10,600 nt of DNA from DMER64 sp964600385 (lineage in GTDB: Bacteria; Bacteroidota; Bacteroidia; Bacteroidales; UBA932), in contig CAZRJC010000043.1 in NCBI GenBank assembly GCA_964600385.1, positions 1 to 10,600 of the forward strand, given 5' to 3'. Below the pieces are notes generated by a model. It did no database searches. It was not told where the DNA came from and was given only the letters and a program-made list of their open reading frames with translations. The position numbers and the translations under genes are program-made. Position 1 is the first letter of the stretch; each line of letters begins with the position of its first letter. This document shows positions 1 through 5,618 of this stretch, in pieces.

Positions 1-51
1 AGCAATTGACTCTTAATCAATGGGTCGAGGGTTCGAGCCCCTCCGAGGTCA
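1..51 (+). tRNA. tRNA-Lys (anticodon CTT), 3' part only
   Basis: This is the 3' two thirds of a tRNA gene cut by the left edge of the window. The anticodon stem is ATTGA (5-9) with TCAAT (17-21), and the loop CTCTTAA (10-16) carries the anticodon CTT at 12-14, which reads the lysine codon AAG. The T arm is GAGGG (27-31), loop TTCGAGC (32-38) and CCCTC (39-43). The 3' acceptor strand is CGAGGTC (44-50), followed by discriminator A51. The next bases are CTT, so the CCA tail is not encoded and must be added after transcription, as is common in Bacteroidota. The acceptor 5' strand and D arm lie outside the window, so acceptor pairing cannot be checked. Confidence 0.93.
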
Positions 52-60
52 CTTATCAAC

Positions 61-106
61 AAAAAAACACTGTAATGGCTCATTATTACAGTGTTTTTTT
101 TATTTT
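61..106 (+). terminator. Intrinsic terminator of the tRNA-Lys transcript
   Basis: A perfect 16-bp inverted repeat spans 61-76 and 85-100, with an 8-nt loop GGCTCATT. The core is CACTGTAAT pairing with ATTACAGTG. It is flanked by an A7 tract on the left and a T7 tract on the right, followed by TATTTT. Because both flanks are A/T tracts the structure could act in both directions. It lies 9 nt after the tRNA end and only 14 nt before the rhodanese start, so it separates the two transcription units or lets the second gene be reached by read-through. Confidence 0.9.
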
Positions 107-113
107 AGCAGAC

Positions 114-530
114 ATGATGAAGTATTTAAGATACATAACATTATTACTTCTCGCCACAGCTTTCGTAACCCCCGTCTGTGCACAGAAGTTGATAGATCTT
201 TCACCGGCCGATTTTCTGGCCGGGATTAATGCTGTTTCCAATGCTCAGATTATTGACTTACGCACCCCGGAAGATTATATGTACAAGCATATTCCGAGGG
301 CTGTTAACATTGAACCGACATCTTTCGATTTTATCCCCGACGTGAAAGACCAGATGTGCTTTTCCGATACACTGTTCATTTATTGCCGGGTGGGAAAAAC
401 CAAAAGTGTTGCCCAATTGCTTTTCGATAACGGATATAATGTTATCTACAGTCTGAAAGGTGGTTCTGTGGCCTGGGAAGCATACGAAGAAAAGCTGCAG
501 CGGCAGAAGAGAAAGTCACCTACCTTGTAA
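114..530 (+). CDS. Secreted single-domain rhodanese-like protein
   Basis: 138 residues. An N-terminal signal peptide (hydrophobic stretch about 8-19, likely cleavage after VCA at residue 23) predicts export to the periplasm. One rhodanese domain follows: IIDLRTPEDY near 46-55, HIPRAVNIE near 59-67, and the active loop YCRVGKTKS with candidate catalytic Cys91. Rhodaneses move sulfane sulfur from a donor to a thiol or cyanide through a persulfide on this Cys; the true substrate here is unknown. The usual Arg at loop position 6 (as in CRSGNR) is Thr, so activity may differ. I start at the ATG at 114; the ATG at 117 is equally possible, and the longer reading back to position 6 would run through the tRNA and terminator. 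No good promoter is seen in the 14 nt after the terminator. The 3' end overlaps rnc on the other strand by 11 bp. Confidence 0.87.
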   Translation: MMKYLRYITLLLLATAFVTPVCAQKLIDLSPADFLAGINAVSNAQIIDLRTPEDYMYKHIPRAVNIEPTSFDFIPDVKDQMCFSDTLFIYCRVGKTKSVAQLLFDNGYNVIYSLKGGSVAWEAYEEKLQRQKRKSPTL

Positions 531-1233
531 TACCCCTGTTAAACTCTCTGAGCCATGCCTGACGCGAAGCTTCCTGTTCCGCGTCTTTTTTTGTATGCCC
601 CTCGCCACGCGCCAGGACATTTCCGTCCACGAGAGCCTCGGCCACGAAACAAGATGATTCACCGGGTTGTGACGGTCTCAACTCGACCCTGAAACTCAGA
701 GGTCGTCCCTTTTTTTGACATCGTTCCACCATCCGGGATTTATAATCGGTCTCGGTACACTCAAGTTCGCCCCAGTCTACACGCTCCAATAAATGTTTTC
801 TGAGCACTGCACGGCACCTGCGGAACCCTATATCCAGATAGATCGCCCCAACAAGGGCCTCGAACATATTGCCCCCTATATTGCGCGAAATGGCTTCCTT
901 GTCCCTTACTTCAATCCAGTCGCAAAGCCCGGAACTTTCCGCAATTTTGTTGAGCGATTCCCTGCTTACGATACGCGAACGCATCTGGGTCAGATACCCT
1001 TCATCGTGGCGGGGATAACGTGTATAGACAGCTTCTCCGGCAACGAGTCCCAGGACTGCATCGCCAAGAAATTCCAGCCGTTCATTGGAATCCTCAATCT
1101 CTTTGGCTGCCGACCGATGTCTGAAAGCCTTTTTGTATAAATCCAGATTTTTGGGACGAAAACCCAAAGACCTGTATAGAGCCCTGCCCAGGTCCTTGTC
1201 TTTGGAATTTATATCCGCTATGCGGAGACGCAT
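520..1233 (-). CDS. rnc: Ribonuclease III
   Basis: 237 residues, typical length. RNase III cuts double-stranded RNA as a homodimer in the cytoplasm and takes part in rRNA precursor processing and turnover of structured mRNA. The nuclease domain (about 12-155) carries the signature NERLEFLGDAV at 50-60, giving metal ligands Glu54 and Asp58, and the second motif GNMFEALVGAIYLD at 121-134 with Glu125. At the position of E. coli Asp114 this protein has Asn122. A double-stranded RNA-binding domain spans about 160-230, with ALVDGNVLARGEGHTKKDAE containing the conserved G-x-G-x-(S/T)KK-x-AE pattern. The start ATG at 1233 lies 3 nt after the fabF stop, so it is the last gene of acpP-fabF-rnc. The final 11 bp overlap the rhodanese gene tail-to-tail. 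Confidence 0.96.
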   Translation of the reverse strand: MRLRIADINSKDKDLGRALYRSLGFRPKNLDLYKKAFRHRSAAKEIEDSNERLEFLGDAVLGLVAGEAVYTRYPRHDEGYLTQMRSRIVSRESLNKIAESSGLCDWIEVRDKEAISRNIGGNMFEALVGAIYLDIGFRRCRAVLRKHLLERVDWGELECTETDYKSRMVERCQKKGRPLSFRVELRPSQPGESSCFVAEALVDGNVLARGEGHTKKDAEQEASRQAWLREFNRGITR

Positions 1234-1236
1234 TGA

Positions 1237-2487
1237 TCAGATCTTTTTAATAAGAAGGCTCGAGTTGTGGCCTCCAAAGCCGAATGTATTGGAAAGAGCT
1301 ACCTTTACCGGCCTGTACTGAGCTTCATTAAAAGTAAAGTTCAATTTATAGTCAATTTCGGGGTCCTCCTCCTTGAAATTAATAGTAGGAGGAATTACCT
1401 GCCGCTCCAATGCACATACACAAGCCAGGATCTCGATGGCGCCCGTTGCTCCCAGAGCATGTCCGGTCATGGATTTTGTGGAACTGATATTCATTTTGTA
1501 TGCATGTTCCCCAAAAAGATCCTTTATAGCCTTAACCTCAACAATATCTCCCAGAGGAGTTGAGGTTCCGTGAGTATTTATGTAGTCCACATCCTGGGGC
1601 TTCAGCCCGGCTTCCTCAATGGCAAGTGCCATAACCCGGCGTGCACCGTCCCCATCGGGATGCGGAGCCGTAATATGGTACGCATCTCCTGTAAGCCCTG
1701 CGCCGCCTACCTCGGCGTAAATCTTTGCACCGCGGGCTTTCGCATGGTTATATTCTTCGAAAATGAGGATACCGGCCCCTTCTCCCATTACAAATCCGTC
1801 ACGCGTCCGGTCAAAAGGACGGGAAGCGGTTTTGTATTCTTCGTTATTAGTAGATATGGCTTTGGCTGAATTAAAACCACCAATACTTGGGATGGTAATA
1901 GGAGCTTCCGAGCCTCCGGTAATCATGACGTCGGCCTTTCCCAGCCGGATCATCGCAAAAGCATCGCTCATGGCATGATTCGAGGTGGAACAGGCAGAAA
2001 CAGTTGCATAGTTTGGACCGCGAAAGCCATATTTAATTGAGATCATTCCGGCAGCTATGTCCGGGATCATCATAGGCACTAAAAAAGGACTAAAGCGAGG
2101 CTCATAACCGCCATCACAATAGTCCTTGATTTCCTTAAAAAGGGTATCTACCCCTCCAATCCCGGATCCGACAATAACGCCTGCACGATCCTTATCCAGC
2201 GCATCGAGGTCCAGATGACTGTCTCTGATGGCTTCGTCAGACGCGACAAGTGCGTATTGGCTAAACAAATCATTTCTCCGGGATTCTTTTCTATCCAGTC
2301 CGAATTTTTCCGGGCTGTAACCTTTAATTTCACACGCAAAGCGCGTTTTGAACAAAGAGGCGTCAAACCGGGTAATCCAATCGGCACCGGACTTGCCGGC
2401 GACCAGATTATCAAAATATTCCGGTATATTATTCCCTAAAGGATTGATGGTACCTATTCCGGTAATAACTACCCGCTTCAACTCCAT
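1237..2487 (-). CDS. fabF: 3-oxoacyl-[acyl-carrier-protein] synthase II
   Basis: 416 residues from the chosen ATG. FabF condenses malonyl-ACP with a growing acyl-ACP in type II fatty-acid synthesis in the cytoplasm. It has the full thiolase-fold layout: N-terminal RVVITGIGTINPLG (5-18), the nucleophile Cys166 in TVSACSTSNHAM, His306 in NTHGTSTPLGD, His343 in KSMTGHALGATGA, and the C-terminal glycine loop NTFGFGGHNSS (400-410). The Cys-His-His triad is intact, as expected for a decarboxylating condensing enzyme. An in-frame TTG at 2496 would add three residues (MTA), but the ATG at 2487 begins MELKRVVITG, the usual start of this family. It lies 17 nt downstream of acpP, whose product is its substrate carrier, and 3 nt upstream of rnc. 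Confidence 0.97.
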   Translation of the reverse strand: MELKRVVITGIGTINPLGNNIPEYFDNLVAGKSGADWITRFDASLFKTRFACEIKGYSPEKFGLDRKESRRNDLFSQYALVASDEAIRDSHLDLDALDKDRAGVIVGSGIGGVDTLFKEIKDYCDGGYEPRFSPFLVPMMIPDIAAGMISIKYGFRGPNYATVSACSTSNHAMSDAFAMIRLGKADVMITGGSEAPITIPSIGGFNSAKAISTNNEEYKTASRPFDRTRDGFVMGEGAGILIFEEYNHAKARGAKIYAEVGGAGLTGDAYHITAPHPDGDGARRVMALAIEEAGLKPQDVDYINTHGTSTPLGDIVEVKAIKDLFGEHAYKMNISSTKSMTGHALGATGAIEILACVCALERQVIPPTINFKEEDPEIDYKLNFTFNEAQYRPVKVALSNTFGFGGHNSSLLIKKI

Positions 2488-2504
2488 AGCTGTCAACTGT
2501 GAAA

Positions 2505-2750
2505 TTATTCGGCTTTTACGTTTTCTTCAATGTATTTAATGGCGTCGCCTACAGTTGAAATTTTTTCGGCTGCCTCATCTGGAATATTAATTCCAAATGC
2601 TTCTTCAAATTCCATAATCAATTCTACGGTATCCAAAGAATCCGCACCCAGGTCATTTGTAAAGTTAGCAGTGGGGGTAACTTCATTCTCATCTGCACCC
2701 AATTTATCCACGATAATTTGCTTAACTTTTTCAGTAATGTTAACTGCCAT
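2505..2750 (-). CDS. acpP: Acyl carrier protein
   Basis: 81 residues, acidic, four-helix acyl carrier fold. The motif LGADSLDTVELIMEFE places the 4'-phosphopantetheine attachment site at Ser38. The protein carries acyl intermediates between the enzymes of type II fatty-acid synthesis, including the FabF encoded next. The start ATG at 2750 gives MAVNITEKVKQIIVDKLG, a normal ACP beginning, and the end IKYIEENVKAE is also typical. It is the first gene of the acpP-fabF-rnc operon, with a candidate promoter and a leader hairpin just upstream. Confidence 0.97.
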   Translation of the reverse strand: MAVNITEKVKQIIVDKLGADENEVTPTANFTNDLGADSLDTVELIMEFEEAFGINIPDEAAEKISTVGDAIKYIEENVKAE

Positions 2751-2787
2751 AATTCAGTGATTAGTTAATTAATGTGTTATTAATTTT

Positions 2788-2812
2788 CCTGGCGTTATCA
2801 AAAACCGCCAGC
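2788..2812 (-). promoter_or_regulatory. Hairpin in the presumed acpP leader
   Basis: CTGGCG at 2789-2794 is an inverted repeat of CGCCAG at 2806-2811, with an 11-nt loop. It lies between the candidate acpP -7 box and the acpP start codon (2750), so it would sit near the 5' end of the transcript. No T tract follows on either strand, so it is not an intrinsic terminator. It could be an mRNA-stabilising stem or a protein-binding site; its role is not known. Confidence 0.4.
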
Positions 2813-2815
2813 CTA

Positions 2816-2848
2816 CAAAGTAAAGCAAATTATTTGAAATCCCGACAA
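2816..2848 (-). promoter_or_regulatory. Candidate Bacteroidota-type promoter of acpP-fabF-rnc
   Basis: Read on the minus strand, TTACTTTG (2823-2816) matches five of the six fixed bases of the Bacteroidota -7 box TAnnTTTG. A TTG at 2848-2846 could serve as the -33 element, but the 22-nt spacer is slightly long. The site lies between the lipoprotein stop (2860) and acpP, about 65 nt before the acpP start. It is a weak match and is called mainly from position. Confidence 0.35.
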
Positions 2849-2859
2849 CAAATTCTTAT

Positions 2860-4122
2860 CTACCTGGAAACCACCCAGGTTCCGGTTGCGTTTATAGTTA
2901 TTCCAAGGACTTTCCCCTGTCCGGTAAGTGTTCCGGTAATTCTGGAATAGTCAGACGAGAAATTGCCCTCGAACACAGCCGTAATATTATCGCCGGTTAT
3001 CCCCTCATAGGTTATGGAATCTATTGTCACCCGGAACCTGATAGTATGATCGTCCAGGTATGTGATCTGACCCGGATATCCACGAACTATGACTGTATTT
3101 TCATCAACCAGGGTCATAGTCACAGATCCCGTTTTGGTAATAATACCTGCAGCCGAAACGGTAGCGGTCCCCGACCATTGTGTATCGTATAAAGTTCCCA
3201 TATCGCCCGCCTGCGTAATGGAAAAAGATTTTTTTTCATTGGCCGAATTTATTACGTCAATGACAGCGGTTCGGGTTCCTCCGGAATTTGTCTCAACGAA
3301 AACTCTGTTATTAAATAACTTATCTGATTCCGCACCTGCTGTCGTTTCTATTGAACACCACTCCGCGTTACAGGTGATTTTCCAGTGCAGAGTACTCAGA
3401 ATGCTAAAATCAAGGGCATTAGGTTCTTTAGACGACACCATCATCACTGCAGGAGGAGTAACGTGGAAAGCATGTTGTGAGAGCTCCACTCTGCTCACTA
3501 TATTGTCTGCAGAAAAGAAAACGGACGATTCTCTATATGCCGTTCCGTTTTCAGGAGCAGAAAGAGTTACGTAAGTATCCTCATCGCCCGCTCCCCGGAA
3601 TGGTGATATTGTATACCAGCCATCGGCTGCAAGAGTTGTCCAGTCTATATTCGATGATACTTTTATTTTAGCAGTACCTCCCAGGGAGGGAAAGACAATA
3701 ACCGCAGGATCTACTGACAGAATGCCCGGATCTGAAATCTGTCTTATAATAACAGACAGATTTCGTTCTCCCGAGACAATGCTCAGTAAAAAAGTACGCA
3801 TTCCATTAGAATCGTTTTGAGGGATGGTAAAATATACCGTCTGCAGAAAAGACGATCCGTTTCCCGAGGCAGGTGATACAGTGGGATCGGGCACAATTTC
3901 ACCGTCCTCCGGTTGGCCTGCGATAACAGCATTCCAGGCCGCTGTGGAATAAAAGGAAAAGCTATATGTGTTAGAATACAGGGGCACATGAAATGTCAGA
4001 TCCGATGTGCTGTAAGGCCTGAGACTGTCCGGGGTTTCCTGAATTCCTCCGGAACAATTATTCAGCATCAGGAAACAGCTGACTAATAGAATCTGTTTGC
4101 ATATAAAAAGATTTTTCTTCAT
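2860..4122 (-). CDS. Putative lipoprotein with BACON-like beta-sandwich repeats
   Basis: 420 residues. The N-terminus MKKNLFICKQILLVSCFLML is a hydrophobic export signal, and NNCSGG suggests lipidation at Cys23, although Asn at -1 is unusual for a lipobox. Three consecutive stretches resemble BACON domains, the all-beta modules common in Bacteroidota surface proteins. They span about 38-130, 134-217 and 220-306. The second is clearest: LSVDP, then FPSLGGTAKIKVSSNIDW, WYTISP, and a closing VELSQ. The third has the parallel features LHWKITCNAEWCSI and SFSITQAG. The last about 110 residues (311-420) form a separate beta-rich region (TQWSGTATVSAAG, GTLTGQGKVLGITINATGTW) resembling a small barrel. 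BACON domains are often linked to glycan or mucin binding, but no enzyme domain is present, so function is unknown. It is divergent from the riboswitch-controlled operon and shares the 4123-4443 gap with it. Confidence 0.8.
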   Translation of the reverse strand: MKKNLFICKQILLVSCFLMLNNCSGGIQETPDSLRPYSTSDLTFHVPLYSNTYSFSFYSTAAWNAVIAGQPEDGEIVPDPTVSPASGNGSSFLQTVYFTIPQNDSNGMRTFLLSIVSGERNLSVIIRQISDPGILSVDPAVIVFPSLGGTAKIKVSSNIDWTTLAADGWYTISPFRGAGDEDTYVTLSAPENGTAYRESSVFFSADNIVSRVELSQHAFHVTPPAVMMVSSKEPNALDFSILSTLHWKITCNAEWCSIETTAGAESDKLFNNRVFVETNSGGTRTAVIDVINSANEKKSFSITQAGDMGTLYDTQWSGTATVSAAGIITKTGSVTMTLVDENTVIVRGYPGQITYLDDHTIRFRVTIDSITYEGITGDNITAVFEGNFSSDYSRITGTLTGQGKVLGITINATGTWVVSR

Positions 4123-4153
4123 GACATGTCTTCAGAAAAACTAAAGTTAATAA

Positions 4154-4161
4154 TATTTTTG
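4154..4161 (+). promoter_or_regulatory. Promoter -7 box for the cobalamin riboswitch transcript
   Basis: TATTTTTG is a perfect match to the Bacteroidota -7 consensus TAnnTTTG, placed about 20 nt before the riboswitch P1 stem. Transcription would therefore start close to 4168. No TTG is found at the expected -33 distance, so the upstream element is weak or absent. Immediately downstream is the palindrome TTTGTT-G-AACAAA (4166-4178). Confidence 0.55.
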
Positions 4162-4180
4162 TTTCTTTGTTGAACAAAAC

Positions 4181-4354
4181 CTGCAGGTTCCCGTCCCGGT
4201 ATTCCTGGACGTGGGATTAAAAGAGAATCTCGTGCAAAACGAGAGCTATCCCCGTAGCTGTGTGTCCTTTACATGTTTGTGCAAATCACACCACTGTCTG
4301 CTGTTCAGGCGGGAAGGTTGCATCAAACGGACAAGCCAGAAGACCTGCCTGCAG
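4181..4354 (+). ncRNA. Cobalamin (B12) riboswitch aptamer
   Basis: This is a 174-nt leader RNA element that binds a cobalamin and lowers expression of the genes behind it. The closing stem P1 can form between CTGCAGG (4181-4187) and CCTGCAG (4348-4354). The B12 box is AGCCAGAAGACCTGCC at 4334-4349. The conserved core includes the P4-like hairpin TCTCG/CGAGA (4228-4232, 4240-4244) and the P5-like hairpin AGCTA/TAGCT (4244-4248, 4255-4259) with loop TCCCCG. GGTTGCATCAAACGG (4316-4330) matches the usual segment before the B12 box. The element lies 89 nt upstream of sucC and nothing else intervenes, so it should control the sucC-sucD-nrdD-nrdG operon. It is placed in the family from recalled consensus features, not from a covariance search. 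Confidence 0.92.
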
Positions 4355-4366
4355 AGGATGTTTCGT

Positions 4367-4417
4367 AGCTTTCGGGTGAAAGGCGAAGAGAACGTTTTCC
4401 TCTTGCCCCATAAAGCT
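4367..4417 (+). promoter_or_regulatory. Riboswitch expression platform: P13-like hairpin and alternative stems
   Basis: Twelve nt after the aptamer, CTTTC (4369-4373) and GAAAG (4378-4382) form a hairpin with loop GGGT. That loop is complementary to the C-rich loop TCCCCG of the P5-like hairpin (4249-4254), the pairing expected for the L5-L13 kissing loop of cobalamin riboswitches. A second stem follows, GGC(G)AAGAG (4382-4390) with CTCTTGCC (4400-4407). AGCTTT (4367-4372) can also pair with AAAGCT (4412-4417), which would exclude the P13-like hairpin. No T tract follows, so control is more likely at translation or RNA stability than by intrinsic termination. The role of each stem is inference. 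Confidence 0.55.
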
Positions 4418-4443
4418 TATGTTATAACTTAATACTACAAGGT

Positions 4444-5601
4444 ATGAAATTGCACGAATACCAGGGAAAAGAATTACTACAAAATGAAGGCGTGGAAATT
4501 CCGGAAAGCAGGGTTGCTTATTTTCCGGAAGAAGCCTGGATGGTATCTATGAACATTGGCTATCCTGTCATGCTAAAGGCACAGGTGCTAACAGGAGGTC
4601 GGGGAAAATCCGGAGGGGTGAAAAAATGCGTATCGGCCGAAGAGGTTCGTCAATACAGTCGACACATGTTCGGGGCTGTACTGACAACGCATCAAAGCGG
4701 AAAAAGCGGATTGAAAGTGCGTAAAATACTGGTAGAGAAAGCCGTGGACTACGAAAAGGAATTCTATCTCTCCTTTGTCATAGATCGTAACACAGCTACT
4801 ATTGCGCTCATTATTTCCAAACAGGGCGGCATGGAAATAGAAAATCTTTCCGCCACACATCCCGAATCCATAAAGAAAATACTCATCAATCCCTTTACGG
4901 GTTTTCTTCCTTTTCATGCCCGCACAGTGGCTGCTTTTCTGGATCTTTGGTCTAAAACGGCAGAACTATTTAATCTTCTGAGCAAATTATATCGGCTTTT
5001 TGTGGCCAGGGAATGTACTCTGCTGGAAATAAATCCGCTGGTTCTGACTAACGCAGGATCGCTTATCCCGCTGGATATAAAAATAGACATTGACGACAAC
5101 GCCCTTATGCGGCAAAAAGAGATCCTGCGTTACAGGGATTTATCCGAATTCAACGAAGACGAAGTAGAAGCAAGGTTTTACGGTCTGAATTTCATTAAAC
5201 TGGACGGGAACATAGGCTGCATGGTCAACGGGGCCGGTTTGGCCATGGCCACAATGGATTTTATCAAGGAGGCCGGGGGCACTCCCGCAAATTTTCTTGA
5301 TGTAGGTGGAGTGGCAACGCCCGAAACAATAAGTCGCGGTTTTGAGATCCTATCCAGGGACGGATCGCTGAAAGCCATATTTGTGAATATATTCGGAGGT
5401 ATTGTCCGCTGCGACAAAGTGGCGGCAGGAATCATTGACGCAACCACCCGGCTTCATATTTCCCTGCCTGTAATCATACGCCTTTCCGGATCAAATGTAG
5501 ATGAAGGTCTGAACACCCTAAGAGCATCGCAGAAAAATTTTCACCTGGTAACGGACGTAGAACAGGCAAGAGACATCATTAACACATTAGTAACTAACTG
5601 A
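4444..5601 (+). CDS. sucC: Succinyl-CoA synthetase (ADP-forming), beta subunit
   Basis: 385 residues, normal family length. With SucD it interconverts succinate, CoA and ATP with succinyl-CoA, ADP and phosphate. The start MKLHEYQGKELL matches the family. The N-terminal ATP-grasp domain (about 1-240) has the nucleotide loop GGRGKSGGVK (51-60), and the metal-binding residues Glu195 and Asn197 in LLEINPLV plus Asp211 in IPLDIK. The C-terminal ligase domain contains LDGNIGCMVNGAGLAMATMD (253-272), FLDVGG (284-289) and VNIFGGIVRCD (314-324), all strongly conserved. It is the first gene after the cobalamin riboswitch, with sucD 17 nt downstream. The start lacks a convincing Shine-Dalgarno sequence, as is normal in Bacteroidota. 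Being under a B12 riboswitch is unexpected for this gene; see findings. Confidence 0.96.
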   Translation: MKLHEYQGKELLQNEGVEIPESRVAYFPEEAWMVSMNIGYPVMLKAQVLTGGRGKSGGVKKCVSAEEVRQYSRHMFGAVLTTHQSGKSGLKVRKILVEKAVDYEKEFYLSFVIDRNTATIALIISKQGGMEIENLSATHPESIKKILINPFTGFLPFHARTVAAFLDLWSKTAELFNLLSKLYRLFVARECTLLEINPLVLTNAGSLIPLDIKIDIDDNALMRQKEILRYRDLSEFNEDEVEARFYGLNFIKLDGNIGCMVNGAGLAMATMDFIKEAGGTPANFLDVGGVATPETISRGFEILSRDGSLKAIFVNIFGGIVRCDKVAAGIIDATTRLHISLPVIIRLSGSNVDEGLNTLRASQKNFHLVTDVEQARDIINTLVTN

Positions 5602-5618
5602 AAGCAAAGATAAAAGCC

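Noticed and set aside
6..113. Extension of the rhodanese reading frame back to position 6
   Set aside because: It would translate through the tRNA-Lys 3' half and the terminator hairpin; the ATG at 114 begins a proper signal peptide.
204..223. CCGGCC/GGCCGG inverted repeat with an 8-nt loop, considered as a terminator for the minus-strand rnc transcript
   Set aside because: It is inside the rhodanese coding sequence, about 300 bp past the rnc stop, and no T tract follows on the minus strand.
793..1140. A 115-codon plus-strand frame opposite rnc, and similar long frames opposite fabF, sucC and sucD
   Set aside because: These are frames opposite well-conserved genes whose catalytic motifs are intact; none shows a recognisable domain or start signal.
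2488..2496. TTG start three codons upstream of fabF
   Set aside because: The ATG at 2487 begins the normal FabF N-terminus (MELKRVVITG), and no stronger start context favours the TTG.
4382..4407. Intrinsic terminator after the riboswitch
   Set aside because: The stem GGC(G)AAGAG/CTCTTGCC is followed by CCATAAAGC and not by a T tract, so simple transcription termination is unlikely.
4211..4432. A 73-codon open frame on the plus strand upstream of sucC
   Set aside because: It lies across the cobalamin riboswitch and its platform; the conserved RNA elements explain the sequence, and the peptide resembles nothing.
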